From JAGNRR01 sp965230665 (lineage in GTDB: Bacteria; Bacteroidota; Bacteroidia; Chitinophagales; Chitinophagaceae), in the NCBI GenBank assembly GCA_965230665.1, contig CBDDLM010000004.1, forward strand, positions 1 through 64,000: a stretch of DNA of 64,000 nucleotides, given 5' to 3'. The notes under the pieces were generated by a model. That model saw only the letters and a list, made by a program, of their open reading frames with translations, did no database searches and was not told where the DNA came from. Shown in pieces: positions 8,256 through 17,171 of this stretch; within the stretch, counting starts at the first letter, position 1, and each line of letters opens with the position of its first letter. The position numbers were made by a program, and so were the translations under genes.

Positions 8256-9812
8256 TTACCCTCTGTACTCTCCCCAAACATCTCTTAGGGCATTTGCAAT
8301 TTCACCTAGGCTACATAAGTGTTCAACACAGCTTATGACATGTGGCATTAGATTTTCGCTTGTTTGTGCCTTAAGTTTTAACGCTGCAAGCATAGCATCT
8401 ACCTGATCATTATCTCTACGAGCCTTTAGTTCTGTAAGTTTTTTAACCTGTTCTGTTTGAATAGCATCGTCAATCTTAAGTATAGGAATATCTTGATTTT
8501 CCTCTGTTTCATATTTATTAACGCCGACTATGATCTTCTTGCCACTTTCGATATCCTTCTGATACTGATAAGCTGAATTGGCTATTTGTTCTTGAATAAA
8601 CCCCTCTTCTATGGCCTCTACACTCCCACCCATGGCATCAATTTTTTCAATCAATTGTAAGGCTTCTTTTTCAAGTCTGTCGGTAAGGTCCTCTACAAAA
8701 TAAGATCCTGCTAATGGGTCAACCGTATCAGTAATACCACTTTCATAAGCGACTAATTGCTGCGTACGCAAAGCAATTGTGGCTGCCTCCTCAGTAGGTA
8801 AACTTAAAGCTTCATCGTAGCCATTCGTATGTAATGACTGTGTACCCCCTAAAGTAGCTGCTAGGGTTTGAATTGCTACACGCACAATATTATTATGCGG
8901 CTGTTGTGCTGTAAGCGTACTTCCACCTGTTTGGGTATGAAATCGCAACATCTGCGCTTTCGTTTCTGTGGCACCTAGATCTTGGGTGATCTTAGCCCAG
9001 ATTCTACGAGCGGCCCTAAACTTGGCAACTTCTTCAAATAAGTGGTTATGTGCATTAAAGAAGAAAGATAACCTTTTGGCAAAAACATTAATATCCAACC
9101 CTTTATCTATAGCTGCTTTAAGGTATGCTTTACCATTACTTAATGTAAAAGCTAACTCTTGAACTGCATTGCTGCCCGCCTCTCTAATATGATAACCTGA
9201 AATAGAAATCGTATTCCATTTAGGAACCTCTTGACTACAGAACTCAAAAATATCCGTAATCAGACGCATGCTATGCTTAGGAGGATAAATATAGGTGCCT
9301 CTAGCAGCATATTCTTTAAGAATATCATTCTGGATAGTGCCTTTAATGTTCTTGATGTCAGCACCTTGTTTTTTTGCCAAGGCTATATAAAGTGCCAATA
9401 AAATAAAACCAGTGGCATTAATTGTCATAGATGTAGAGACATTTTCAAGCTGAATCCCCTTAAAAAGGCGTTCCATATCTTCTAAAGAATCAATTGCTAC
9501 TCCTACTTTACCCACCTCACCATTAGCCATTTCATCGTCGCTATCATAGCCAATTTGAGTGGGTAAATCGAATGCAACGCTTAAGCCTGTTACCCCATTG
9601 TTTAATAGATAATGATAGCGCTCATTACTCGCCTCTGCCGTACTAAATCCTGCATATTGGCGCATTGTCCACAAACGATCGCGATACATACCCTTATGCA
9701 CCCCTCTCGTAAAGGGAAACTCCCCAGGAGCTTCTAAATTGAATTCCTTTTTAAAATAAACTTTGTCTATCTCTAAACCCGAAGTGGTTATTTTTTTATT
9801 TTCCTCACTCAT
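8256..9812 (-). CDS. Methylmalonyl-CoA mutase-type catalytic subunit (no B12 domain)
   Basis: Acyl-CoA mutase large chain, 518 aa, covering only the TIM-barrel catalytic part; the C-terminal B12-binding domain of full-length MutB (about 700 aa) is absent, so a separate B12 subunit is needed. Substrate-pocket residues favour methylmalonyl-CoA: Tyr53 in RQYAGFSTAE and Arg171 in ARGTYIYPP, the positions that are Phe and Gln in isobutyryl-CoA mutase. The catalytic His208 in SISGYHIREAGS is kept. In family terms it links propionyl-CoA/methylmalonyl-CoA and succinyl-CoA. The next gene upstream (MurC-like) ends 11 bases away, so co-transcription is likely. No small mutase subunit is in the window. 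Confidence 0.88.
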   Translation of the reverse strand: MSEENKKITTSGLEIDKVYFKKEFNLEAPGEFPFTRGVHKGMYRDRLWTMRQYAGFSTAEASNERYHYLLNNGVTGLSVAFDLPTQIGYDSDDEMANGEVGKVGVAIDSLEDMERLFKGIQLENVSTSMTINATGFILLALYIALAKKQGADIKNIKGTIQNDILKEYAARGTYIYPPKHSMRLITDIFEFCSQEVPKWNTISISGYHIREAGSNAVQELAFTLSNGKAYLKAAIDKGLDINVFAKRLSFFFNAHNHLFEEVAKFRAARRIWAKITQDLGATETKAQMLRFHTQTGGSTLTAQQPHNNIVRVAIQTLAATLGGTQSLHTNGYDEALSLPTEEAATIALRTQQLVAYESGITDTVDPLAGSYFVEDLTDRLEKEALQLIEKIDAMGGSVEAIEEGFIQEQIANSAYQYQKDIESGKKIIVGVNKYETEENQDIPILKIDDAIQTEQVKKLTELKARRDNDQVDAMLAALKLKAQTSENLMPHVISCVEHLCSLGEIANALRDVWGEYRG

Positions 9813-9823
9813 AAAATTTCTTC

Positions 9824-11188
9824 TTATAAATTTTCAAACACATCCTTCCCAAATTTTTCTAAACTTGGGTCACGGGCTCCCATCAATAGTAATACCGTTC
9901 CAGATGTTAATTGCGAACGCATTGCTTCGAGAAGATTGTTTCTATCTTCTACAAAGTACGACTGCACTGCCTTTGCTTTTAAGTCCTCCACAATATCATT
10001 AGCAGAAATATCCTTGGTTGTAGTCCCTCCCGCATAGTATATCTCACTCAACCATAATTGATCCTGAGGACGCATACAAGTGGTTACTTCCTCAACTAAT
10101 TCTTTGCGTATAAATTTGGTTGGTTTAAAACCATGTGGCTGAAACCAGGCAACAACACGCTCCCCTACAGCTTGTGCCGCTTTAATTGAGGCTGCGATCT
10201 TAGCAGGGTTATGGGCATAATCGTCAATCACAATAATGCCATTTTTATCCCCAAGCAGTTGGTGCCTCCTATAAATTCCCGGATAGGTAGCTAACGCATC
10301 TGCTGCTTTTCTAATATCTATATCAAGAATACTAGCTACAGCAAGACAGGCTAACGCATTTTCCATATTATGCGCTCCGATCGTCGGTAAGTTTATCTCA
10401 TGCTCTCCTACCTTAAATGAAATAGCAAATCCTCTTTGTTTAAAATCTGTGCCGTCAAATTGGGTTCCTAAACCAAAATCAAATTCACTTCCCTTAGAAA
10501 ATTCTTTGACCTTAGCTGTTGGATTATGGTTGACAATAAAATATTCGCTAGAATGGCCTCTAAAGGTATTAAATACGTTGTTTAGTTCCTCTTCATCTAA
10601 ATGATCTTTATCCTTATTCAATAAGACTCCAATATGTGGCTTATAGCGTACTAAGGAACCATCACTTTCATCAGCTTCAATAAGTAAATAATCACTTTTG
10701 CCTACAAAGGCATTTCCTATTTTGCCTTCTTCTATTAATGAAACTAGCCCAGCTCCTGTAATCAAACTAGGACTCACCTCGCACTCATATAACATATGAA
10801 ACATCATAGCCGTTACAGTACTTTTTCCAGAAGTTCCACCTATGGCAATCGTCTTCTTACTTTCGCAAATAGCCGCTAGCATTTCAGCACGGCTTACTAC
10901 TGGAATGTTTAATTCCTTTGCCTTCTTAATTTCAACATTCGTATCCTCTATGGCCGTAGAAGCTACCATGATTTGGGTCTCTTCTGTTATGCCGCTTGCA
11001 TCTTGAATAAAACACTTAATGTTTTCAGCTTCTAACTGATCTTTAATATAATCATTCTCAGGATTGGTAAATAGCCGATCACTTCCTGCAACAGTATTTC
11101 CAGTGCCCGATAAGTATTGTGCAATGGCACTCATACCTGCACCACCTACGCCAATAAAGAAGAAATTATGATTTGATAAGATATTCAT
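9824..11188 (-). CDS. MurC-like Mur ligase family protein
   Basis: 454-aa three-domain Mur ligase. The Rossmann N-terminus (FIGVGGAGMSAIAQ, 12-24) is closest to MurC, which adds L-alanine to UDP-MurNAc. Several normally fixed motifs deviate: the ATP loop reads GTSGKST (118-124) rather than GTHGKTT, the central motif is NKDKDH (191-196), and the C-terminal motif is DDYAHNP rather than DDYAHHP. It is not among cell-division genes but in a set with a mutase and cyanophycinase, two bases after the small membrane protein gene. It may be a paralogue with another substrate, or a Mpl-like recycling enzyme; the true MurC is probably elsewhere. Confidence 0.75.
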   Translation of the reverse strand: MNILSNHNFFFIGVGGAGMSAIAQYLSGTGNTVAGSDRLFTNPENDYIKDQLEAENIKCFIQDASGITEETQIMVASTAIEDTNVEIKKAKELNIPVVSRAEMLAAICESKKTIAIGGTSGKSTVTAMMFHMLYECEVSPSLITGAGLVSLIEEGKIGNAFVGKSDYLLIEADESDGSLVRYKPHIGVLLNKDKDHLDEEELNNVFNTFRGHSSEYFIVNHNPTAKVKEFSKGSEFDFGLGTQFDGTDFKQRGFAISFKVGEHEINLPTIGAHNMENALACLAVASILDIDIRKAADALATYPGIYRRHQLLGDKNGIIVIDDYAHNPAKIAASIKAAQAVGERVVAWFQPHGFKPTKFIRKELVEEVTTCMRPQDQLWLSEIYYAGGTTTKDISANDIVEDLKAKAVQSYFVEDRNNLLEAMRSQLTSGTVLLLMGARDPSLEKFGKDVFENL

Positions 11189-11190
11189 CC

Positions 11191-11739
11191 TTACTTATCT
11201 TGTGCAAGAAGCATTCTTTTTGCTTCACCGTTTAGTATATGTAAGGCGATATCCGTTGGCACTTCGGTATGCTCATCCAATGCAAACTCGCTAACACGTG
11301 TTACAAACTCTTGCGCCGAGGCACCTAATTTCATTTGAGCACCTATCTGATTGATCATTGATATTTCCTGCTCTTTGGCATTCTTTACGGTTTGCCACAC
11401 TTCATGACTCACATAGATTTGTTGAGACAAATTATGCTCATACTCTTCTCGAATGTTTCTGATCATGGCAAGCTGTACATCTTGAGCAGTGGCACCTTTA
11501 ATATAATGACGACTGATCAAGGCATTCGGGTGTATCCGCTCAATAAAATGAATTAAACGTTCATAAGCCTGCAAGCGAAGCCGAAGTATCTCATCGGCCT
11601 TCTTACCAAATAGCGCTAGATGTTTTTTTTCTGTTTCTGATGTAAGAAACTGTTTTACAATCACACTAGTTGCTATCAGGACAACAATAGCCGGTATCGT
11701 GTATTTTAGTATTTCTATAATGGTCTCGAGTATTGACAT
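11191..11739 (-). CDS. Small single-pass membrane protein (DUF7935-like)
   Basis: 182-aa protein with one N-terminal membrane helix (about residues 10-30) followed by a soluble helical part beginning with a charged segment (TSETEKKHLALFGKKADEIL). The arrangement and the RLQAYERL/E motif resemble a Bacteroidota-specific family that I would tentatively call DUF7935; its function is unknown. It is the first gene of the minus-strand set leading to the MurC-like ligase, which starts two bases after its stop, so the two are probably translated from one mRNA. Its start faces the lpxK start 59 bases away. Confidence 0.7.
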   Translation of the reverse strand: MSILETIIEILKYTIPAIVVLIATSVIVKQFLTSETEKKHLALFGKKADEILRLRLQAYERLIHFIERIHPNALISRHYIKGATAQDVQLAMIRNIREEYEHNLSQQIYVSHEVWQTVKNAKEQEISMINQIGAQMKLGASAQEFVTRVSEFALDEHTEVPTDIALHILNGEAKRMLLAQDK

Positions 11740-11780
11740 TCTTGTTTAAAACTATTCAGCCGTAAATATACTTTCTTTTA

Positions 11781-11788
11781 TATGTTTG
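11781..11788 (+). promoter_or_regulatory. -7 promoter box TATGTTTG for lpxK
   Basis: Perfect TAnnTTTG match ending ten bases before the lpxK ATG, which predicts a very short leader. No clear -33 TTTG is seen. It lies in the 59-base divergent region shared with the DUF7935-like gene. Confidence 0.6.
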
Positions 11789-11798
11789 ATAATAGCTC

Positions 11799-12938
11799 AT
11801 GAACGAATACTTTCAATCCATTCTCAAATACCTCTTGTTCCCTATATCAATATTATATGGAGTTATTATCTGGGTTAGAAATAAACTATATGATGTAGGA
11901 CTATTTTCTTCCTTAAGCTTTGATGCTATTCCGGTTATAAGCGTTGGTAACCTATCTGTAGGTGGTACTGGCAAGTCTCCTCATATCGAATACTTAATTC
12001 GTTTGCTTTCGAATAAATTTCATACTGCAACTTTAAGCAGAGGATATGGACGCTCTTCTAAAGGGTTTATTGTGGCAGATGAGCATGCCGATGCAAGAAA
12101 AATTGGTGATGAACCATTTCAATTCAAGCGAAAGTTTGATAACATTATCGTTTCGGTTGGAGAAGATCGAGTTACAGCAATACCCGAGTTGTTACAACGA
12201 GCTCCTTTTCTTGAGTGCATATTATTAGATGATGCTTTCCAACACAGAAGTGTAAAACCAGGCTTGAACATCTTACTTACTGAGTTTCACAAACCTTATA
12301 CTAAAGACTATATTTTGCCTTTGGGCAGGTTACGCGAAGGTCGAAGGGCTGCCAAACGGGCTGATATTATCATTGTATCAAAATGCCCAGATACGATTAG
12401 CACGGAGCAACGTACTGAAATGCTAAAACAATTAAAAGCTGAAGCACAACAAAAAGTTTATTTTACTCGAATAGAATATGATGAACCTTATTCCCTTTTA
12501 GGCAATAACATTTCTTTTAATAAAGCAACAAACGCTATTACATTTTCGGGAATAGCCAATGCGGAACCCTTTATTAATCGGGTTAAAACGCTTACCCAAG
12601 ATGTACATGAGCTGAATTTTAGAGACCACTATTACTTTACGAAAGATGACATCAAGGAACTGCACGAAACCTTTCAATACATTAAAAACGAGAATAAGTG
12701 TATCTTTGTAACTGAAAAGGACGCCACTCGTCTTTTATTACACGAAGAACTACTTAGAAAATACAATTTACCTATAGTAGTTATTCCTATTCGAATTTCA
12801 TTTTTATTTAATGATGGCGAACGTTTTGATGAACAGATCAATGAATATGTTTATTCATATTTTCCAGTATTTGAGCAAGAAGAAACAGAATTTATAGATG
12901 AAGGAGATATTGAGGTGGACTACGAAGAAATATTATAA
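11799..12938 (+). CDS. lpxK: Tetraacyldisaccharide 4'-kinase
   Basis: Inner-membrane kinase that phosphorylates the 4' position of the lipid A disaccharide precursor. The N-terminal hydrophobic helix (about 8-26) and the Walker A motif GNLSVGGTGKS (50-60) are characteristic; conserved LSRGYGR (around 78) and LDDAFQHR (residues 142-149) follow. At 379 aa it is slightly longer than E. coli LpxK owing to a very acidic tail (after about residue 355, rich in Glu/Asp). rnr starts three bases after its stop, so the two genes form an operon. A perfect TAnnTTTG box lies just upstream. Confidence 0.95.
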   Translation: MNEYFQSILKYLLFPISILYGVIIWVRNKLYDVGLFSSLSFDAIPVISVGNLSVGGTGKSPHIEYLIRLLSNKFHTATLSRGYGRSSKGFIVADEHADARKIGDEPFQFKRKFDNIIVSVGEDRVTAIPELLQRAPFLECILLDDAFQHRSVKPGLNILLTEFHKPYTKDYILPLGRLREGRRAAKRADIIIVSKCPDTISTEQRTEMLKQLKAEAQQKVYFTRIEYDEPYSLLGNNISFNKATNAITFSGIANAEPFINRVKTLTQDVHELNFRDHYYFTKDDIKELHETFQYIKNENKCIFVTEKDATRLLLHEELLRKYNLPIVVIPIRISFLFNDGERFDEQINEYVYSYFPVFEQEETEFIDEGDIEVDYEEIL

Positions 12939-12941
12939 ATA

Positions 12942-14966
12942 ATGACAAAGAAAAGAAAGAAAGCGCGCCATGGTGGCGCCGTGAAGAACAAGAGTAAAAA
13001 ACGGACTAAGAGAAAAGGAACTGCTGGAAAAAAAAGCAGTAGACATCAAGGACATTTTACCCCATCTGTTATTGGAGAGATTGATTTTGCACCACATGGT
13101 GTAGCCTTCGTTATGGTAGATGGTATGACCGTTGATATTAAAATTGCTAAAGAGGATACAAAAAATGCCCTACCTGGTGATACGGTTGAGGCTGTTATTA
13201 CAAGAATAGGACGTTCTAATAAAAGACCCCACGGTAAAGTGGTGCGAGTTGCAAAAAGAGCAAAACACCAAATGATCTGTCGACTAGACGTTGGAGAAAA
13301 ACATACGTTTGCGATACCAGAAAGTCCTAAATTCCCTAATGATATATTTATTCCGAACCTGCCCAAAGGCTTGCAAACAGGCGATCGTGCTTTAATAGAA
13401 GTTACCGACTGGCAACCTAAAGCTAAAAACCCTTCGGGCAAAATTATCGAATCATTTGTTGGTGCCGATATCCATGACTTAGCTATGAAAGAGATTTTGT
13501 TAGAACAAGGTTTTCCCCTTTCGTTTCCTGAAACTGTAATGCAGGAAACAGCTAACATGAAATTTGAAATCACAAAAGAAGATCTTGAGGAACGTCGTGA
13601 CATGCGTGAAACGTTTACCATTACAATTGACCCATTCGATGCAAAAGACTTTGATGATGCCATTAGCTATCAAGAATTGGGCGATGGCAAAATTGAATTA
13701 GGAATTCATATTGCCGATGTAGCGCACTATGTGAAACCAGGTACGGCATTAGATACAGAGGCTTATGCACGTGCTACAAGTGTGTACCTACCAGATCGAG
13801 TATCCCCCATGCTCCCAGAGAAAATTAGTAATGAACTCTGCTCATTGAGACCCAATGAGGACAAGTTTACTTTTTCTACTGTTTTCATTCTTGACGAAAA
13901 GCTAAACATCATTGATGCCTGGATTGGCAGAACAATCATTCATTCTGATCATCGATTTACGTATGAAGAAGTTCAGGACATTCTCGATGGGAAGGAAGGG
14001 TTGCACAAAGAAAAAGTACTGGCTATGAATGCCATATCAAGAAAGCTAAGAAAAGAACGTTTTGATAAAGATGCCATCAACTTTGCTAGCAGTGAAGTAC
14101 GATTTCGATTAAATGAGGAAGGCGACCCTGTAGAAGTAGTCGTTAAAAGTAGTCAGAGTTCGCATCAATTGATAGAAGAAATGATGCTGCTTGCCAATCG
14201 AACCACAGCTGAATATATTGGTCAACAGAAGAAAAAAAATAAACAACTTGAGTATCCATACCGTATTCATGATCAACCAGACATTGATAGACTCCTTCCC
14301 TTTACTCAGTTTGCTGGAAAATTTGGATACTCCTTTGATTTAAACGACAAGCACTCTATTGCCAAGTCGTTCAATGAAATGATTGAAAAGTCCATGAACA
14401 TTCCCGAGCACCATATCTTACATACGTTAGGCATACGAACAATGGCAAAAGCGATTTATTCTACTGAGAATATTGGCCATTATGGTCTTGGGTTTGAAAA
14501 CTACTCCCACTTTACTTCTCCTATTCGTCGATACCCTGATGTAATAGCACATCGTGTCCTTTGGAACGAACTACAGGGCATTAAGCAAACCTTTACAAAG
14601 AAGAATCAAGCTGAAGAACAATGCATTCATTGCAGTGCTCAAGAACGTAAGGCTACTGAAGCGGAACGAACAGGCAATAAATATAAACAAGTGCAATTCA
14701 TGTCGCAGTTTGTAGGTGAAGAGTTCGATGCTGTAATCAGCGGCGTTGCTAGCTTTGGTTTCTGGTGTCAGACTTTAGAGCATCTATGTGAAGGCTTCAT
14801 TAGTGTTCATGACTTGGGCGATGAAGAATTTATTCATGATGAAGATGACTATATGCTCGTAGGAAAAAGTTCTAAGCGAACATTTCAAATGGGTCAAAAA
14901 GTTAGAATTCAAGTTGCTGCTGCCAACTTAAGTAAAAGGCAATTGGATTATGAGTTAGTGGAGTAA
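12942..14966 (+). CDS. rnr: Ribonuclease R
   Basis: RNase II/RNB-family 3'-to-5' exoribonuclease that degrades structured RNA, 674 aa. A Lys/Arg-rich N-terminus (about 1-35) probably helps RNA binding. Cold-shock-like OB domains follow (about 40-215), then the RNB catalytic domain with the metal-binding aspartates Asp230, Asp236, Asp238 and Asp239 in ITIDPFDAKDFDDA, the HYGLGFENYSHFTSPIRRYPD region near 510-530, and a C-terminal S1 domain (about 590-672). The N-terminal helix-turn-helix of E. coli RNase R is absent, as is usual in Bacteroidota. Co-transcribed with lpxK. Confidence 0.95.
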   Translation: MTKKRKKARHGGAVKNKSKKRTKRKGTAGKKSSRHQGHFTPSVIGEIDFAPHGVAFVMVDGMTVDIKIAKEDTKNALPGDTVEAVITRIGRSNKRPHGKVVRVAKRAKHQMICRLDVGEKHTFAIPESPKFPNDIFIPNLPKGLQTGDRALIEVTDWQPKAKNPSGKIIESFVGADIHDLAMKEILLEQGFPLSFPETVMQETANMKFEITKEDLEERRDMRETFTITIDPFDAKDFDDAISYQELGDGKIELGIHIADVAHYVKPGTALDTEAYARATSVYLPDRVSPMLPEKISNELCSLRPNEDKFTFSTVFILDEKLNIIDAWIGRTIIHSDHRFTYEEVQDILDGKEGLHKEKVLAMNAISRKLRKERFDKDAINFASSEVRFRLNEEGDPVEVVVKSSQSSHQLIEEMMLLANRTTAEYIGQQKKKNKQLEYPYRIHDQPDIDRLLPFTQFAGKFGYSFDLNDKHSIAKSFNEMIEKSMNIPEHHILHTLGIRTMAKAIYSTENIGHYGLGFENYSHFTSPIRRYPDVIAHRVLWNELQGIKQTFTKKNQAEEQCIHCSAQERKATEAERTGNKYKQVQFMSQFVGEEFDAVISGVASFGFWCQTLEHLCEGFISVHDLGDEEFIHDEDDYMLVGKSSKRTFQMGQKVRIQVAAANLSKRQLDYELVE

Positions 14967-14995
14967 TGCTTTTTCTTATATTACGATAATATTCT

Positions 14996-15003
14996 TACCT
15001 TTA
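14996..15003 (+). promoter_or_regulatory. Possible -7 box TACCTTTA
   Basis: Seven of eight bases match TAnnTTTG, 16 bases before the start of the GH9 cellulase gene and 30 bases after the rnr stop. No clear -33 element. Confidence 0.4.
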
Positions 15004-15019
15004 GACTAAACCGCTGGTT

Positions 15020-17122
15020 ATGAGAAAGATATATGTTTACTTCTTCATACTACTACCGTTCTATAGTTTTAGTCAGGTTGGCAACTTTATTCATGTTGAT
15101 CAGTTCGGTTATAATACGCAGGCGGAGAAGGTTGCTGTAATTAGCGATCCGCAAGTTGGATACAACAGCAATCTTTCCTTCAATCCAGCAAATACACTCT
15201 CGGTTAAAGATGCCAATACGCAACAAACTGTTTTTACTGGTCCTATTCAGATATGGGATAATGGCAATACACATACAAACTCTGGAGATAGAGGTTGGTG
15301 GTTTGATTTCTCTTCAGTTCAATCGACGGGTTCCTACTATGTTATAGATACCATGAATAATGAACGTTCGCATACTTTTAAAATCGGAGATAATCCTTAT
15401 TACGAAGTCTTAAAAGAAGCTGGTCGTATGTTTTTTTACAATAGATGTAATTACCCTAAACATACTCCATTTGCTCAAACGAAATGGATAGATGGTAATA
15501 ACTTCTCTAATCCTTTACAAGATACTGAATGCTTCCCTATCTATGATTCTAGCAATACCAATATGCAACGAGATATGAGCCGGGGTTGGTTTGACGCCGG
15601 GGACTATAATAAGTATGTCACTTTTGCCTACAGCGCCGTACATAATTTGCTTCTAGCGTATGAAGAAAATCCTGATGCATTTGGAGATGACTGGAACATT
15701 CCTGAAAGTGGTAATGGCATCCCGGATATAATCGATGAGATAAAATGGGAAACTGATTGGCTTCTAAAAATGGTGGACTCAAATGGGCACACTCCAATTA
15801 AAGTTGGGAGTAAGAATTATAGTGATAATACATCCTATCCTCCCTCAAATAATACCGCTCGAAGATTTTATGGTCCCAATTGCACCTCAGCTTCATTGGC
15901 GGCTTCTAGTATGCTTGCTCATGCAGGTGTTGTTATGAGTAATTTTCCCAGTCTAATGAGTTATGTGGATTCCTTGAGTTATAAAGCTAAGGTAGCTGCT
16001 GATTACGCACGCCCCTTATACTTTTCAAATGGATTGCAACTTAACTGTGATGATGGCAGTATTGTATCGGGAGATGCCGATGTAGATAGTTCGGACCAAG
16101 CAGATATGCTCATGACAGCTTCTATATATTTATGGGAATTAAGAAATGATACTCCAAGCAGAAATTTTGTAGATTTTAATTATTTCGTTTACGATGCCTA
16201 TGTTAATCATGATTGGACTCCTTATAACGCACCTCTGTTTGATGCACTTATTCGTTATGCTCATTTGAGTAATGCAGGGCCTAATGCTGCTAATGGCATT
16301 TTAAACAATATATCCCAAACGGTCATATGGAATTGGAGCAACTATTTTGGTTGGAATACAACAGATTTGTATCGGGCGCCAGTACCAGACTGGAGTTACC
16401 ACTGGGGTAGCAACCAAATCGTAGCACGCTATGGCAATATGAATAATCTTTTAGCAGATCATAAGATTGGTTTAGATTCTATAAATCAGCGCAAACGAGC
16501 CGCAGAAACACTTCATTATTTTCATGGTGTTAACCCAAACGGATTAGTGTATCTAAGTAATATGTACGACGCTGGTGGCGATAAGTGTATTAATGAAATC
16601 TACCATACTTGGTTCGCAGATGGAAGTATTTATGATCATGCTACAACATCAACCAATGGTCCTGCACCAGGCTATTTAGTAGGTGGGCCGAATGAATATG
16701 TTAGTAACACTGGTTTAACTCCACCTTATGGGCAGCCAAAACAAAAATCTTATTTAGACTTTAATACAAGCTGGCCACAAAACAGTTGGGAAGTGAGTGA
16801 GCCTGCAATTTATTATCAGGCTGTTTATCTTAGGCTTTTATCGAAATATGTAACAAAATTTACGGCCCCTACCTCGGTAAAAAATAATTTGAAGAAAACA
16901 TTAACGGTATACCCTAACCCCACTTCTGATAGGATTTACATTTCAGATATCCAGACAAATACAAAAGCAGCGCTCTATGACATAAATGGGCGCAGTATAT
17001 TATCTAAAACGTTAAACAGTTCTTCCTCTTACATTGATATCCAAACAGTCCCAACGGGTTTATATATTCTTAAAATAAGGAATGGACAAATTCAAGAAGA
17101 GTTTAAGATCTTTAAAAAGTAA
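15020..17122 (+). CDS. T9SS-secreted GH9 endoglucanase
   Basis: Glycoside hydrolase family 9 enzyme, 700 aa, an inverting beta-1,4-glucanase. Order: signal peptide (1-19, YSFSQ), an N-terminal Ig-like CelD_N domain (about 20-122), the (alpha/alpha)6 GH9 barrel (about 128-620) and a type A T9SS tail (about 635-700, YPNPTSD to GLYILKI). Catalytic residues are visible: base aspartates Asp192 and Asp195 in WFDAGDYNKY, the HYFHGVNP substrate loop, and acid Glu594 in WEVSEPAIYY. No carbohydrate-binding module and no SusC/SusD neighbour, so it is a lone secreted cellulase or glucanase rather than part of a polysaccharide-utilisation locus. True substrate unproven. Confidence 0.9.
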   Translation: MRKIYVYFFILLPFYSFSQVGNFIHVDQFGYNTQAEKVAVISDPQVGYNSNLSFNPANTLSVKDANTQQTVFTGPIQIWDNGNTHTNSGDRGWWFDFSSVQSTGSYYVIDTMNNERSHTFKIGDNPYYEVLKEAGRMFFYNRCNYPKHTPFAQTKWIDGNNFSNPLQDTECFPIYDSSNTNMQRDMSRGWFDAGDYNKYVTFAYSAVHNLLLAYEENPDAFGDDWNIPESGNGIPDIIDEIKWETDWLLKMVDSNGHTPIKVGSKNYSDNTSYPPSNNTARRFYGPNCTSASLAASSMLAHAGVVMSNFPSLMSYVDSLSYKAKVAADYARPLYFSNGLQLNCDDGSIVSGDADVDSSDQADMLMTASIYLWELRNDTPSRNFVDFNYFVYDAYVNHDWTPYNAPLFDALIRYAHLSNAGPNAANGILNNISQTVIWNWSNYFGWNTTDLYRAPVPDWSYHWGSNQIVARYGNMNNLLADHKIGLDSINQRKRAAETLHYFHGVNPNGLVYLSNMYDAGGDKCINEIYHTWFADGSIYDHATTSTNGPAPGYLVGGPNEYVSNTGLTPPYGQPKQKSYLDFNTSWPQNSWEVSEPAIYYQAVYLRLLSKYVTKFTAPTSVKNNLKKTLTVYPNPTSDRIYISDIQTNTKAALYDINGRSILSKTLNSSSSYIDIQTVPTGLYILKIRNGQIQEEFKIFKK

Positions 17123-17156
17123 GCTTCGTTTAATTTCATCCGTCTAAATAATCATT

Positions 17157-17164
17157 TACATTTG
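17157..17164 (+). promoter_or_regulatory. -7 promoter box TACATTTG
   Basis: Perfect TAnnTTTG, ending seven bases before the ATG of the GltB-like gene. No convincing -33 TTTG. Confidence 0.6.
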
Positions 17165-17171
17165 AATTCAC

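Noticed and set aside
13046..13663. 205-aa open frame on the minus strand
   Set aside because: Antisense shadow of rnr, which has clear catalytic motifs in the other strand.
17141..17150. CGTCTAAATA as another copy of the shared CotH/VTC element
   Set aside because: Only the CGTCTAAA core matches; the inverted repeat and the ATTTTA box are missing, and a TACATTTG box explains the promoter.
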